A stretch of DNA of 43,197 nt from CAZDOD01 sp964506935 (GTDB lineage Bacteria > Desulfobacterota > Zymogenia > Zymogenales > Zymogenaceae). The DNA lies in contig CAZDOD010000003.1 in the NCBI GenBank assembly GCA_964506935.1, positions 1-43,197 of the forward strand, given 5' to 3'. Of this stretch, positions 7,825 to 16,901 are shown one piece after another. A program made the translations under genes and the position numbers. Numbering within the stretch: the stretch's first letter is position 1; every line of letters begins with the position of its first letter. Under the pieces are notes generated by a model. It made no database searches. It had not been told where the DNA came from and saw only the letters and a program-made list of their open reading frames with translations.

Positions 7825-8582
7825 GAGTCCTCCGGACGGAGCCTTTTGTCGAGGAGGTGGACGGTATCCACATTGGACATGGCCTTCATAATGCTTTTTT
7901 TGACCCTGGGATTTTTTCTCTCCAACTCCCTTATCAACTTTTTCATTTCGTTTCTCTGAGAATTTTTCTTCCCCTGATAAGGGCAAAAGTCCGTAACCGG
8001 AAACTTCATGACCTCGGCGTAGCGGGATATGAGTCTCTCACCAGTGAAGATCATCGGCCTGATTACTATGTGTCTCCCGTCGTCCGTCACATATTTCGGC
8101 GCCATAGCCCTGAGTTGTCCGATGAAGAAGAGATTCATAAGGAGGGTCTCCATGAGGTCTTCCTTATGGTGTCCGAGGGCTATCTTCGAAAAGTCTCCCT
8201 TTTTTGCCCTACCGTAAATAGCTCCCCTCCTCATCCGTGAGCAGAAGGAGCAGGGGTTGTCCTTGGGGTCGAGTTTCATCTTCATAAGATCATATATCCC
8301 CGTCCTCAAAACCTCATATTCGAAACCGTGGTGTTTCAGGTACTCCTCTATCGACTCCGTGCTTTGGCCCGGGAAATTGGCATCAACATGGAGGGCTGCG
8401 ATCTTGAAGCTAACGGGCGCCTTTTCAGATAGCCTCCTCAATGTGAAAAGAAGTGCCCAGCTGTCCTTGCCGCCGCTCGTGGCAACCATTATCCTGTCGT
8501 TCGGCTCAATCATCTGATATTCTGCGATCGCCCTGCCGACGCGGCTGTCAAGGGCGCCCTCGAGCTTACTTACAAGAGTCAA
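7821..8582 (-). CDS. ttcA: tRNA 2-thiocytidine biosynthesis protein TtcA-like
   Basis: A 253-residue PP-loop ATPase that activates cytidine 32 of tRNA for thiolation. The PP-loop SGGKDS is at residues 36-41. C111 and C114 (CSFC) with C200 match the three cluster-binding cysteines of TtcA-type enzymes, which carry a [4Fe-4S] cluster. The start is TTG with a GGGGG ribosome site. A consensus promoter lies about 30 bp upstream (8612-8640). It is coupled by a 4-bp overlap to the next tRNA-modification gene. Confidence 0.9.
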   Translation of the reverse strand: MTLVSKLEGALDSRVGRAIAEYQMIEPNDRIMVATSGGKDSWALLFTLRRLSEKAPVSFKIAALHVDANFPGQSTESIEEYLKHHGFEYEVLRTGIYDLMKMKLDPKDNPCSFCSRMRRGAIYGRAKKGDFSKIALGHHKEDLMETLLMNLFFIGQLRAMAPKYVTDDGRHIVIRPMIFTGERLISRYAEVMKFPVTDFCPYQGKKNSQRNEMKKLIRELERKNPRVKKSIMKAMSNVDTVHLLDKRLRPEDS

Positions 8583-8611
8583 ATGAAACCCCCTGAGATT
8601 CTAAGGGAGAT

Positions 8612-8640
8612 ATGTTATCCCGATTTCGACCTTTTGTCAA
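8612..8640 (-). promoter_or_regulatory. sigma-70 promoter of ttcA
   Basis: On the minus strand, TTGACA (8640-8635), 17 bp, then TAACAT (8617-8612). It is the only strong promoter in the 284-bp gap between ttcA and the kinase operon's last gene; nothing else stands out in that gap. Confidence 0.68.
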
Positions 8641-8866
8641 AAAATTGATTACTCACAAAATATCGTTAAACCTAATGTTAATCCAATGTAAAATAAATAT
8701 AAACAACGGCCGATGAACCATAGCCGAATGAAAGACAAAAGCGCAACCTATATCAAAAATTGAAGAGAGGTGTGATTTTGGTCCTAACTTTTTATCTTGC
8801 CATAAAAGTTACCGATGATACCTCCCTTTCACCTCCGTACTTGTTAATCATGCCCCTATTTCTCCA

Positions 8867-10459
8867 TCAACGGGAAGGTCTTTTGCCCAGAAGGATTCGC
8901 CCCAAGATATCTTTTAGATTTTCGGAAGCGGGCCTTGTTGTATCTATTTTTATTACGGTCTCGTCATCAAATTCGGTCGGGGGGCTAAAAAATCTTTTCT
9001 GCTCCTCATAGATATCTATTGTGGCGTCGGAGACCGTCCCCTCATTAATCCTATCTATGATCCTCCGCTTTACGACTTCTTCGGGACAGCTTATCTCAAG
9101 GACGTAAAATCGACATGGGGTCTCCTCCGAGATCAATCTTGCAAGCCCCCTCTCCTCTGGCCTGAGGTAGGAGGCATCAAGTAGCACCGATTTTTTCTGT
9201 AAGAGCAAATCCCTTGCCCGCCTTGTGATCTCCTCGTATGTTTTTTTTGTCATCCCGGCCGAGTATATCCCCTCGCCGAATCTCGCATACCTGTGCTCTG
9301 TCGCCCCTATCCCCGAAAGCTCTTTTCTGACGAGATCTGACCCTATTACCTCGAGATCGATCTCGGGCGCAAAAAGCTTCGAGATCCTGCTCTTTCCCGT
9401 GCCTGAAAGCCCGGAGGTGATGATCAGAAAGGGCTTTTCATCCGAGACGGCATAATGACGGGCGAGGTTGAAGTAGAGCCGTGCCTCGCTTTTCGCCCGA
9501 TCTTTCTCGTCTTCGCTCTCTTCGTCTTCTTCCAACATAAAACCGAGGACCTTTCCCCTCACAAAGGCGGTGTAGCATTTATAGAAGTTTAGTATCTTCA
9601 AAAGACTCTCGTCTGTGGATAATCTCACATACTCTCCCACAAAATGGCGAGACAGGGCGGGAAACAGGTGGAAGTCGATGTCCATGGCGAGAAACGCTAT
9701 GTCTTCTGCGACATCGCCGATCCTGAACCTCTCGTTGAATTCGATGCAGTCGTAGATAAATATCTTTTTTGGTGTGATGCAGATATTTCTCGAATGGAGG
9801 TCTCCGTGCCCCTCCCGGATATTAGAAGCCGCTATCCTGTCTTCAAAGAGGTCTCGATTCTCCAAAAAAAACCGATCGGTGTATCTTTTTATTTCCTCGT
9901 ATTCACCTTCGGTTATGGTTATCCCGATAAATCTTTTTGTCTGCGCGAAATTTTCATCGGTGTTTATCGAAAACGAAGAGATCTCCCCGAACTCATCGAT
10001 ACCCTCCCCCGTTCGGGAGTTGCGGTAAAAGGGGACGAGAATATCGGCGATTCCAGCGACGTCCTCATCTTTTACCCTACCCTCATCGAGCATGACGTCC
10101 ATCATCCCCTCTTCGGGTAGCCTCTTCATCAAAACGGCATAGTCGATGATATCTCCTTTTTCTCTCAAGTTTATCGAGCCCCGATCTTCCATAACCGGGA
10201 CGACCCCTATATAGATTTCGGGGCACAGACGGCGGTTGAGCCTCACCTCCTCCTCGCAGTAGAACTTCCGCTTTTCCTTGGTGGTGAAGTCTAAATATCC
10301 GAGATTAACCGGCTTTTTTACCTTGTAGACGAGATCGCCGGCGATAAAAACCGCCGATATCGAGGTCTGAACAAAGATTACTTCGTCGGGTCTTTCTGGG
10401 TAGGCATCGGGATTTAAAAGTCCGTCGATGATCTTCTGAACGTGTGCCATAGGTGCCAT
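8867..10459 (-). CDS. bifunctional aminoglycoside-phosphotransferase-like / AAA ATP-binding kinase protein
   Basis: A 530-residue fusion known in many bacteria. The N-terminal half (about 1-330) is an APH-type kinase fold with the Brenner motif HGDLHSRN (218-225) and a DFG-like YDC with D237. The C-terminal half (about 345-530) is a P-loop kinase of the zeta-toxin/gluconate-kinase type with Walker A GLSGTGKS (350-357). The substrate is unknown; an antibiotic-resistance role is not implied. It is the last of four leftward genes separated by gaps of 70-80 bp. Two possible ATG starts lie three codons apart; I keep the first. Confidence 0.87.
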   Translation of the reverse strand: MAPMAHVQKIIDGLLNPDAYPERPDEVIFVQTSISAVFIAGDLVYKVKKPVNLGYLDFTTKEKRKFYCEEEVRLNRRLCPEIYIGVVPVMEDRGSINLREKGDIIDYAVLMKRLPEEGMMDVMLDEGRVKDEDVAGIADILVPFYRNSRTGEGIDEFGEISSFSINTDENFAQTKRFIGITITEGEYEEIKRYTDRFFLENRDLFEDRIAASNIREGHGDLHSRNICITPKKIFIYDCIEFNERFRIGDVAEDIAFLAMDIDFHLFPALSRHFVGEYVRLSTDESLLKILNFYKCYTAFVRGKVLGFMLEEDEESEDEKDRAKSEARLYFNLARHYAVSDEKPFLIITSGLSGTGKSRISKLFAPEIDLEVIGSDLVRKELSGIGATEHRYARFGEGIYSAGMTKKTYEEITRRARDLLLQKKSVLLDASYLRPEERGLARLISEETPCRFYVLEISCPEEVVKRRIIDRINEGTVSDATIDIYEEQKRFFSPPTEFDDETVIKIDTTRPASENLKDILGRILLGKRPSR

Positions 10460-10529
10460 GGATGTCTTCCCGTTGTGGTGAGTCCCAAAAAATTCACAAA
10501 ATATTTAAGAGGTCAGGTCAGATGGTAAA

Positions 10530-11513
10530 TTATAGGTTCTCTATCTCTTCCCTTATGCTCCTCTCCAGCCGTGCCCCTGCGCTTGCGACGACCTGAGCCG
10601 CGATATAGGCGGCAATCCTCCCCGCCCTCTCCATATCTATCCCCTTGGCGATTGAGTATAGGATGCCCGCGGCGTATGCGTCCCCCGCCCCGTTTGTATT
10701 ATTGACCGTAACCTCATAAATTGGAACAATATAGTATGTGTCATCCGCCTTGATCAGGCTCCCCTTATTTCCGAGCTTTACTATCGCAATTTCGCACATG
10801 TCATATATCTGATGCAACGCCTCGAGGTCCTTTTTGCCCGTGAAGGCCTCGGCCTCCAGTTCGTTGACGAACACTATATCGGCGTATTCGACGACGAGTT
10901 TCGTAATCGGCTCTAAATTCCTCCCGATTAATGCGGGATCGGCAAGGTCAATCGAGACCTTGACGCAATTTTCCTTTGCCACCTTTATGGCATGGATACA
11001 GGTCTCCTTGAGATCGGGGTCCTCCAATTGATAACCCTCGATGTGTAGTATCTTGCTGTCCCTGATATATTCATCAAAGACATCTTCCTTCCTGAAATGA
11101 AGTGCCGCCCCAAGGTGCGTCGCAAAGGTCCTTTCGGAATCGGGGGTGATAAAGGTCAGGGCGTGGCCGGTATTTGCCGACTCGTGCTTCGTCAGCTTCG
11201 AATCCACGCCATATTCGATCATCTTCTGCTCATATACACTCCCGTGATAATCATCCCCGATCTTGCCCAAGAAGACCGCCTTTCCTCCCAAGGCACTCAC
11301 CCCCGCAAGGGTGTTTGCGCTGCTTCCGCCGGGGGCCGTCTTGACGTCATAATTTTCGAGCATTTTCAATATCTTTTTGCTATCGTCTTCATCGATTAGG
11401 TGCATCTCACCCTTCTTGAGATCGATCTCGGCCAACACCCCGTCATCCACCTCGACAATAAAATCCAGAAGTGGGCTTCCAATCCCTGCGACATCGTATT
11501 TTTTGTCTTCCAT
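10530..11513 (-). CDS. PfkB-family carbohydrate/nucleoside kinase, adenosine-kinase-like
   Basis: A 327-residue ribokinase-fold kinase. The substrate-side motif PGGSSANT is at 61-68 and the anion-hole/catalytic motif NGAGD ends at D278, in the place of the usual DTTGAGD. Overall layout and length resemble the adenosine-kinase-like branch that is widespread in proteobacteria, but sugar kinases share these motifs and specificity cannot be assigned. It lies between the AcuC-like deacetylase gene and the APH/AAA kinase gene. Confidence 0.9.
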   Translation of the reverse strand: MEDKKYDVAGIGSPLLDFIVEVDDGVLAEIDLKKGEMHLIDEDDSKKILKMLENYDVKTAPGGSSANTLAGVSALGGKAVFLGKIGDDYHGSVYEQKMIEYGVDSKLTKHESANTGHALTFITPDSERTFATHLGAALHFRKEDVFDEYIRDSKILHIEGYQLEDPDLKETCIHAIKVAKENCVKVSIDLADPALIGRNLEPITKLVVEYADIVFVNELEAEAFTGKKDLEALHQIYDMCEIAIVKLGNKGSLIKADDTYYIVPIYEVTVNNTNGAGDAYAAGILYSIAKGIDMERAGRIAAYIAAQVVASAGARLERSIREEIENL

Positions 11514-11595
11514 GATCTGTCAAATAATGATGTTTTGTATTATTTCGAATCTACTAATCCGAGCGATCTAAAAATTTCACAGCACAAAAACCGCA

Positions 11596-12774
11596 TCAAA
11601 ATAGGTCGTCGAAAAAACCTTTTTTCGTCTTTATTTTTAGAATAGAGAATACGTCTCTCTTTACATTTCTTACGCTCTTTTGGGCATCGGCCATGATCTC
11701 CTGTTTTCTCCATTCCCCCAAACGGTACGGATCGTCCCTTAGGCCGGGGAGCTGAAAGCCCTGGCTCTTGGCCTTTTCGCTGAAATCTTCGGGGAGTTCG
11801 TCGGGTAGCTCTATGCCATTCATGACTGCCCAGGCTAGTGTCCAGAGCCGGGATGTGTTGAACTGGTTGTATCCACCGCCGCCCAGAGCGAGCCATTTGT
11901 TGGAGTGCTCTCTCATTCGGGATACGGCATGGAGATATCCATGGCTTGTGAGATTTAAATTGGCCAGGGGGTCGGTGAGCATCATATCACATCCGAGGAG
12001 GCTGACCAGAACGTCCGGCCTGAATTTCTCTACTAGCGGGATGAAGATTTCATCGAAGGCCCATATGAAGGTGGAGTCGTCCGTCCCGTATCTCAAAGGG
12101 ACATTTACGGAATAGCCCCTTCCACTCCCCTCCCCAATCTCGTCCGTAAAACCGGTGCCCGGAAAAAGCGAGCGCCCGCTCTCATGGAAGGAGAGGGTGA
12201 GGACCCTGTTTGTATCGTAGAACGCCGCCTGAACCCCGTCTCCGTGATGTGCGTCGATATCGACGTACATCACCCTCATTTTCTTACCCAGAAAATATTG
12301 TATCGCCAGGGCGATGTCGTTGATGAAGCAGAAACCCGAGGCCCTGTCCCTCATGGCGTGGTGCATGCCGCCTGCCATATTAAAGACGGCGTTGGCCCTC
12401 TTTTCTCCTATGAGCCTTGCCGCAGTGAGGGTGCAGCCCGTGACCGTCATTGAGAAATCGAAGACGCCGGGGAAGACGGGATTGTCGCCGGGTCCCATGT
12501 TGTACTTTGAATAGCCGTCTCGCATTACTCCGTCGTTCGCTTCCATCAGGGCGTTGATATATTCTTCGTTGTGGTAGGAGAGTAAATCTCCCATCTCGGC
12601 AGGCTCGTGCGAAACGAATAGAGAGCCTTCGAGGGAATCGAGCCCGTATGCCTCTATGAGTTCCATCGCATAGGAGACCCGCTCCCACTTTAAGGGATGC
12701 TCGGGGCCGTAGTTGAATTTTTCAAAGCCCTCGGGATTTATCAGGGCCGTCCCTTTTGAAATATTTTTTGCCAT
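11596..12774 (-). CDS. histone deacetylase superfamily protein, AcuC-like
   Basis: A 392-residue zinc deacetylase of the arginase/HDAC fold. The paired catalytic histidines are H138-H139 in GGMHHAM. The metal motif VDIDAHHGDGV gives D174 and H176 as zinc ligands, and LALGGGGY closes the site. The C-terminal 60 residues resemble AcuC, which deacetylates acetyl-CoA synthetase in Bacillus. In this window an ADP-forming acyl-CoA synthetase chain is present elsewhere (31224-32657), but no link is shown. It belongs to the leftward operon with the MEMO-family gene upstream and the PfkB gene downstream. Confidence 0.92.
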   Translation of the reverse strand: MAKNISKGTALINPEGFEKFNYGPEHPLKWERVSYAMELIEAYGLDSLEGSLFVSHEPAEMGDLLSYHNEEYINALMEANDGVMRDGYSKYNMGPGDNPVFPGVFDFSMTVTGCTLTAARLIGEKRANAVFNMAGGMHHAMRDRASGFCFINDIALAIQYFLGKKMRVMYVDIDAHHGDGVQAAFYDTNRVLTLSFHESGRSLFPGTGFTDEIGEGSGRGYSVNVPLRYGTDDSTFIWAFDEIFIPLVEKFRPDVLVSLLGCDMMLTDPLANLNLTSHGYLHAVSRMREHSNKWLALGGGGYNQFNTSRLWTLAWAVMNGIELPDELPEDFSEKAKSQGFQLPGLRDDPYRLGEWRKQEIMADAQKSVRNVKRDVFSILKIKTKKGFFDDLF

Positions 12775-12844
12775 ATTTTCATTCTTTAAAAAATGAGATT
12801 TAAATAGTAAAAAGGGCTTATGTGGCGGGAAGGTCTAAACCGCT

Positions 12845-14107
12845 TCATCGGAAAAAAGCCATGCCGGCGAATGTGACGGTGGAGTTCCTGTTGTCCATCA
12901 CCGTAGAGTCATAATTTAATAGTACGCCTTTGGGATTATCGAGAACCTTTAGCATGGTATATATCGCCGAAAAGCCGCATACCCTTCTCTTGTCGTCATC
13001 GGATGCAATGTGGGAGACGAACTCCTCGGCGTCACCGCCGGCGATGATCTCAATCATCTCTTTATCCCTGGCCTTAACCGATTCGAGCTCAAGTTGTGTA
13101 AGCTCCCTTTTGTCGCCGTAGCGAATCCCGATGTGGGCGAAATCGACCGAAGATATGATGACCTTTTTTCCGGGAAATGAGGAAAGGGCTTCTCGCAGGG
13201 CCGAGATAAAGCCCTCGATAACCCCCCTCGCCTCGTCGAGTCCTTCCATTGTCAAGACCTGATATGGAAATGATACGAGTATGGGGGCGATGGCAAATGG
13301 GGCGTCTCTCAGCACATACTTTAAAAAGACAGTCTGAAACTCGATCGTGTGTTCGGTCCGGTGGATGTTTTCTCCCAAAAATAGTTTCTGACTGAAAAGC
13401 GTGTCAAGATTTTCCATGAATTTTTTTTCGGTCTTCACAACGCCCAAAGGTGTTATAAAATCCTTTTTCGTTCCGGAAAAGAAATCGGAGATTCCTGCGT
13501 GACCGATCCCTAGGATGACATAGAGGTCGGCGAATGGAGCCTCCTCTATTAGCCTGTATGTATGGGCGAAGCATACCCCCCCGGCGCCGATGCTTATATG
13601 GGGAGACAGAACTCCCAAAAGATCCCCGTTCAGATTCCGATCTTTTGATCCCTCTTTTGGACTTTCGCCTCCTATGCTACCTTCGTCCTCGGCTTTTGAA
13701 AAGTAGGATTTGAGCTCCTTTTCTAGCTCCTCGGGATCGTTGCTGTAACCTATGCCTGTGTGAATCGGGAAGCGAACTTCGGATCTTATGAACTCATCGT
13801 CAATTCGTCTCTTCTCTTTTAAAAAACGTTCGCTATATAGAAAGAGGTGGGTATCGAGGTCCTCGGCGACCTTTCGAATGTCGTCGTAAGGGACAATCTC
13901 GCCGTAGCGCCGGTTTAACTCGGCCTGAATATCGCGGATTGAGGTGTTCCCATCGAACATCTGAACAACGGGCAAGGCCTCCTGGGGGATTACGATCATC
14001 TCATCGGTATAGCGGAGTGGATCCCTCAGGGCAACGCCGCCCCTCCCCCTGATATTAACCGGGACCACCTCTACATCCCTGATCCTCGGATAATCATAGT
14101 CGGTCAT
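12845..14107 (-). CDS. amrB: MEMO-family protein with PqqD-like N-terminus (AmmeMemoRadiSam system protein B)
   Basis: A 420-residue protein with two parts. Residues about 30-110 resemble a PqqD/radical-SAM partner wing (VVQMFDGNTSIRDIQAELNRRYG). Residues about 155-420 are the MEMO domain of the dioxygenase-like fold, with SPHISIGAGG, LGIGHAG, HRTEHTIEFQ and SSVDFAHIG, matching the histidine-rich pocket of the family. In many bacteria and archaea such proteins are encoded with an AMMECR1 protein and a radical SAM enzyme, for an unknown reaction. Neither partner is in this window. It is the first gene of the leftward four-gene run. Confidence 0.88.
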   Translation of the reverse strand: MTDYDYPRIRDVEVVPVNIRGRGGVALRDPLRYTDEMIVIPQEALPVVQMFDGNTSIRDIQAELNRRYGEIVPYDDIRKVAEDLDTHLFLYSERFLKEKRRIDDEFIRSEVRFPIHTGIGYSNDPEELEKELKSYFSKAEDEGSIGGESPKEGSKDRNLNGDLLGVLSPHISIGAGGVCFAHTYRLIEEAPFADLYVILGIGHAGISDFFSGTKKDFITPLGVVKTEKKFMENLDTLFSQKLFLGENIHRTEHTIEFQTVFLKYVLRDAPFAIAPILVSFPYQVLTMEGLDEARGVIEGFISALREALSSFPGKKVIISSVDFAHIGIRYGDKRELTQLELESVKARDKEMIEIIAGGDAEEFVSHIASDDDKRRVCGFSAIYTMLKVLDNPKGVLLNYDSTVMDNRNSTVTFAGMAFFR

Positions 14108-14545
14108 TTTTCGGTCGCCTGATAACTTAGATATCTAAATGCAATTCCGAAAGACTAATCTTTTGCTTCATTGGGATATTTAATTACTAAAGTTTTATTA
14201 TTATCATAGTAAAATGTCTCGGTCAAGACACAATTTTTGGGAATGTGGGTAACTAAAGGAGGGTAGACCCTTAAATAGGGATATATATTTTGTTTACACT
14301 CGAATTCTATCTTTTCGGTATATTGTTAAAGGTGTCAAATCGATGACAGACTATTTGACTATAAATGGGCTTTGTGATAAATTTAAGCTGAAAAAACGCA
14401 CATTTTTGATCTCGCTCATATGGCGCAGGTCGTTTTTGTTTTCTTGAATTCCTGATAAATGTCCAAAAAGGAAATACTTTTGGATAAATTGTAAGTTTGG
14501 CAAAAAGAAGGATCAAAACTCGTAAGTAGATGAGATTATCTGTCC
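14108..14545. other. intergenic region between the MEMO-family gene and tRNA-Arg
   Basis: This 438-bp AT-rich region has no convincing reading frame. A leftward TTGACC near 14210 with AT-rich -10 candidates (GATAAT at short spacing) could be the promoter of the MEMO operon, but the fit is imperfect. An isolated AAAGGAGG near 14256 is not followed by a usable start codon. Confidence 0.55.
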
Positions 14546-14621
14546 GCGCCCGTAGCTCAGGGGATAGAGCACAGCGCTCCGGACGCTGGGGCCGCAGGTT
14601 CAAGTCCTGCCGGGCGCACCA
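14546..14621 (+). tRNA. tRNA-Arg (anticodon CCG)
   Basis: A 76-nt cloverleaf with encoded CCA. The acceptor arms GCGCCCG and CGGGCGC pair fully. The D stem is GCTC/GAGC, the anticodon stem CAGCG/CGCTG with loop CTCCGGA, and the T stem GCAGG/CCTGC with TTCAAGT loop. Anticodon CCG reads the CGG arginine codon. Confidence 0.96.
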
Positions 14622-14647
14622 TTTTTAATCACTATATAGAAGTAATT

Positions 14648-14938
14648 ATGGAAGCAAAAGCATACATAAAAGATAAGGAGATCGATCTCAACCCCTTCAT
14701 CGAGAATTACGTAGCACAGGTCTTTGCCGCCGCCGCGATGACACTCAAGGGGGCTGAAGACCCGAAGGTATTGGAGTTTATCATCTCCGGCGAGGACATA
14801 AAGATCATCGCCGATGGGAGTGAGATCGAGTTTTTCGGATTCGCCGAAGTGGTTGTCGTGGATACCCTCTTGGCGACACTGAAGCACCTAAAGGGATTTT
14901 CGGCCGATGACGAAATCAAGATAATAGTAAAGAGGTAA
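14648..14938 (+). CDS. small hypothetical protein
   Basis: A 96-residue soluble protein starting MEAKAYIKDKEIDLNPFIENYV, with an alternating strand/helix look and the end KIIVKR. No domain is recognised. It begins 26 bp after the tRNA gene and could share its transcript. It is followed at 13 bp by a small membrane-protein gene. Codon use matches its neighbours, which supports a real gene. Confidence 0.7.
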   Translation: MEAKAYIKDKEIDLNPFIENYVAQVFAAAAMTLKGAEDPKVLEFIISGEDIKIIADGSEIEFFGFAEVVVVDTLLATLKHLKGFSADDEIKIIVKR

Positions 14939-14951
14939 AGAGAAGATAAAA

Positions 14952-15146
14952 ATGGAATTTTACAAGATACTGGGTGTTCTACTAATTGCAATCGGTGCCT
15001 TTGATATGGTTGTGCTCCCCAGGCTTTTGGCCCGTGCAAAGGAAGTTAAAAAGACGCCGATCGTCACCTCCATCATATGGATTTTTGCGCTTGTAACAAT
15101 GCTCTTCGGCCTTTTGTGCTTTTTCGGCGTGTTCGGCGAGTTTTAG
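14952..15146 (+). CDS. small two-helix membrane protein
   Basis: A 64-residue protein with two hydrophobic segments, about residues 4-24 and 38-60, joined by a basic loop (RLLARAKEVKK). The positive loop predicts cytoplasmic location of the loop. AAGAGAAG lies upstream of ATG. No family is recognised. It lies between two other small genes with 13- and 23-bp gaps, so the three are probably one unit. Confidence 0.65.
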   Translation: MEFYKILGVLLIAIGAFDMVVLPRLLARAKEVKKTPIVTSIIWIFALVTMLFGLLCFFGVFGEF

Positions 15147-15169
15147 GTGTTCATAATAGGGAGGTTTAG

Positions 15170-15433
15170 ATGAAATCTTGTTACAACTGCGGCGGTGCGG
15201 TTGAAGATGACGCCGAGAGGTGTCAGTTTTGCGGCGCCGACCTGACATATCATCACGAGGAGTTATTCTCCGACAAAGCCGAGCTGAGGCCCCACGGATC
15301 GGGGGCAAGGGCCTGCTTCCTCATTATCCTGTTTTTGGGATTGCTCTTGGGTATTTTTTACTTTCTCGGAGTGGATAATACGGGTGAATCGGGGGGGAAA
15401 CAGGTTATTCCAAAGACGGAAGAGGGACGTTAG
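15170..15433 (+). CDS. zinc-ribbon membrane protein
   Basis: An 87-residue protein with an N-terminal zinc ribbon (CYNCGG...CQFCGA, two CxxC knuckles within residues 4-24) and one membrane helix at about residues 45-67 (ACFLIILFLGLLLGIFYFLG). The arrangement suggests a cytoplasmic metal-binding head on a membrane anchor. GGGAGG precedes ATG at good spacing. Function unknown. Confidence 0.72.
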   Translation: MKSCYNCGGAVEDDAERCQFCGADLTYHHEELFSDKAELRPHGSGARACFLIILFLGLLLGIFYFLGVDNTGESGGKQVIPKTEEGR

Positions 15434-15631
15434 AAAGGCTTTGGTATTTTAGAGATAAGATATTTTATAGTCTCTTAGATTTGGCTCTTCTGAATCTTAA
15501 AAAATTACCTGAACTCCTCTATTTTTTTATCTCCAATATTCAAAAAACTCCCAGAAGACATTTTTTTTCTTAAAACATTTAGAATCCCGATGGTTTCAAT
15601 TGGGCGATTCTTTTGACTTGCCATTTTTTAA

Positions 15632-16858
15632 TCAGTCTTTACCTTTAATAAAGGAAGTATGACATATTTTAACGGCGTCTTTTAGCTTTTCCCTGTCGAC
15701 GAGGATGCTTATGCGGAATCTCGATGTGTGGATGTCATGGACTGGGATATTCGATTCATTTAAGATCAAAAGCGCCTTCTTGAGATTGCGCCCGTCAGTG
15801 TTTATCCCCTCTCCGATGAGCGACAGGGCGCCCCAGCTCTCAAAGAGCGACAACCTATCGGAAAATTTCGCGGATAATCGCTCCTTCACCACATCATAGG
15901 CGTGGAGGTTCTCCATGGGGAGGACAAGCGAGAAGTAGTATCTTTCTCCTTTAAGGTTCAGGGTGCACTGTTTGTATTCCACGCCCTCCCAGTCAAGAAA
16001 ATCGAGGGTGTCTTTAACCTCGCCCATCGAGAATGTCTCGCGTGATGTAACGTAGACGATATCGGTTTCGGATACGACGGCCCTCACTATCCCTGTCTTT
16101 GAATCTTGGAAGAAATCTCCTACGACCGTCCCTGTCCCCGCTTGGAATGTCGATACCGAGTGGATTTTTATCCCCGACCTCTTTGCGTACTCGACGGCGG
16201 CTGAATTTAAGACCTTTGCGCCGGCCTCCGACATCTCCTGCATCTCCTCGAATGAGAGCGTATCTATCTTCTCGGCGTCGTCGACGATCCTCGGGTCGGC
16301 CGAAAGCACCCCGTCGACGTCGGAGCATATCTCCAGATATTCAGCGTCTGTTGCCGCAGCCAGCGCGACTGCCGAGGTGTCCGAACCGCCCCTCCCGAGG
16401 GTGGTGACCTCCCTTTCGGTGCTTACACCCTGATAACCCGCCACGATGACGATCAGGCCCGACGAGAGAGCGTCCAAGATCCTCTTCGGCCTCACCTCGA
16501 TTATCTTTGCGTTGGAGTGGTTCGTGTCGGTAATGATGCCGCTCTGGGAGCCGGTAAAGGATTTTGCCGGGTGGCCCATCTCGTTTAGTGCCATGGAGAG
16601 GAGCGTCATCGATATCCTCTCGCCCACGGAAAGGAGCATATCGAGCTCGCGGGCGGTGGGTTTTCTTACGACCTCCTTGGCTAGGGAGAGGAGGCGGTCG
16701 GTCGTGTCGCCCATGGCGCTCACCACGACGACTACACTCTTTCCACCCTCTTTTGTGGCGATGATCCGCTTTGCGACTCCCTTCAACTTTTCGGGGTCGG
16801 AGACCGAAGACCCGCCGTATTTCTGGACTACGATCGGAAGTCCAACTTCATTGTCCAT
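15632..16858 (-). CDS. lysC: aspartate kinase
   Basis: A 408-residue monofunctional aspartokinase that phosphorylates aspartate as the first step to lysine, threonine and methionine. The nucleotide/substrate motif VVQKYGGSSV is at residues 10-19, and GRGGSDTSAVALA (about 155-167) is the aspartate-binding signature. Two C-terminal ACT domains (about 265-405) imply feedback control by amino acids. It lies 43 bp downstream of the HIT-protein gene on the same strand. It is an ordinary family length with no missing motif. Confidence 0.96.
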   Translation of the reverse strand: MDNEVGLPIVVQKYGGSSVSDPEKLKGVAKRIIATKEGGKSVVVVVSAMGDTTDRLLSLAKEVVRKPTARELDMLLSVGERISMTLLSMALNEMGHPAKSFTGSQSGIITDTNHSNAKIIEVRPKRILDALSSGLIVIVAGYQGVSTEREVTTLGRGGSDTSAVALAAATDAEYLEICSDVDGVLSADPRIVDDAEKIDTLSFEEMQEMSEAGAKVLNSAAVEYAKRSGIKIHSVSTFQAGTGTVVGDFFQDSKTGIVRAVVSETDIVYVTSRETFSMGEVKDTLDFLDWEGVEYKQCTLNLKGERYYFSLVLPMENLHAYDVVKERLSAKFSDRLSLFESWGALSLIGEGINTDGRNLKKALLILNESNIPVHDIHTSRFRISILVDREKLKDAVKICHTSFIKGKD

Positions 16859-16901
16859 AGATTTTTATCCCAAAACTATATTTCGATCTGGAGGGCATCC
16901 A

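Noticed and set aside
7825..7986. N-terminal extension of the threonylcarbamoyl-AMP synthase
   Set aside because: These codons lie inside ttcA in another frame and are low complexity. The YrdC domain, a ribosome site and a GTGA overlap all point to the GTG at 7824.
8867..10459. Aminoglycoside resistance gene
   Set aside because: The APH-type fold fused to a P-loop kinase is a common housekeeping-type architecture with unknown substrate; nothing points to a drug.
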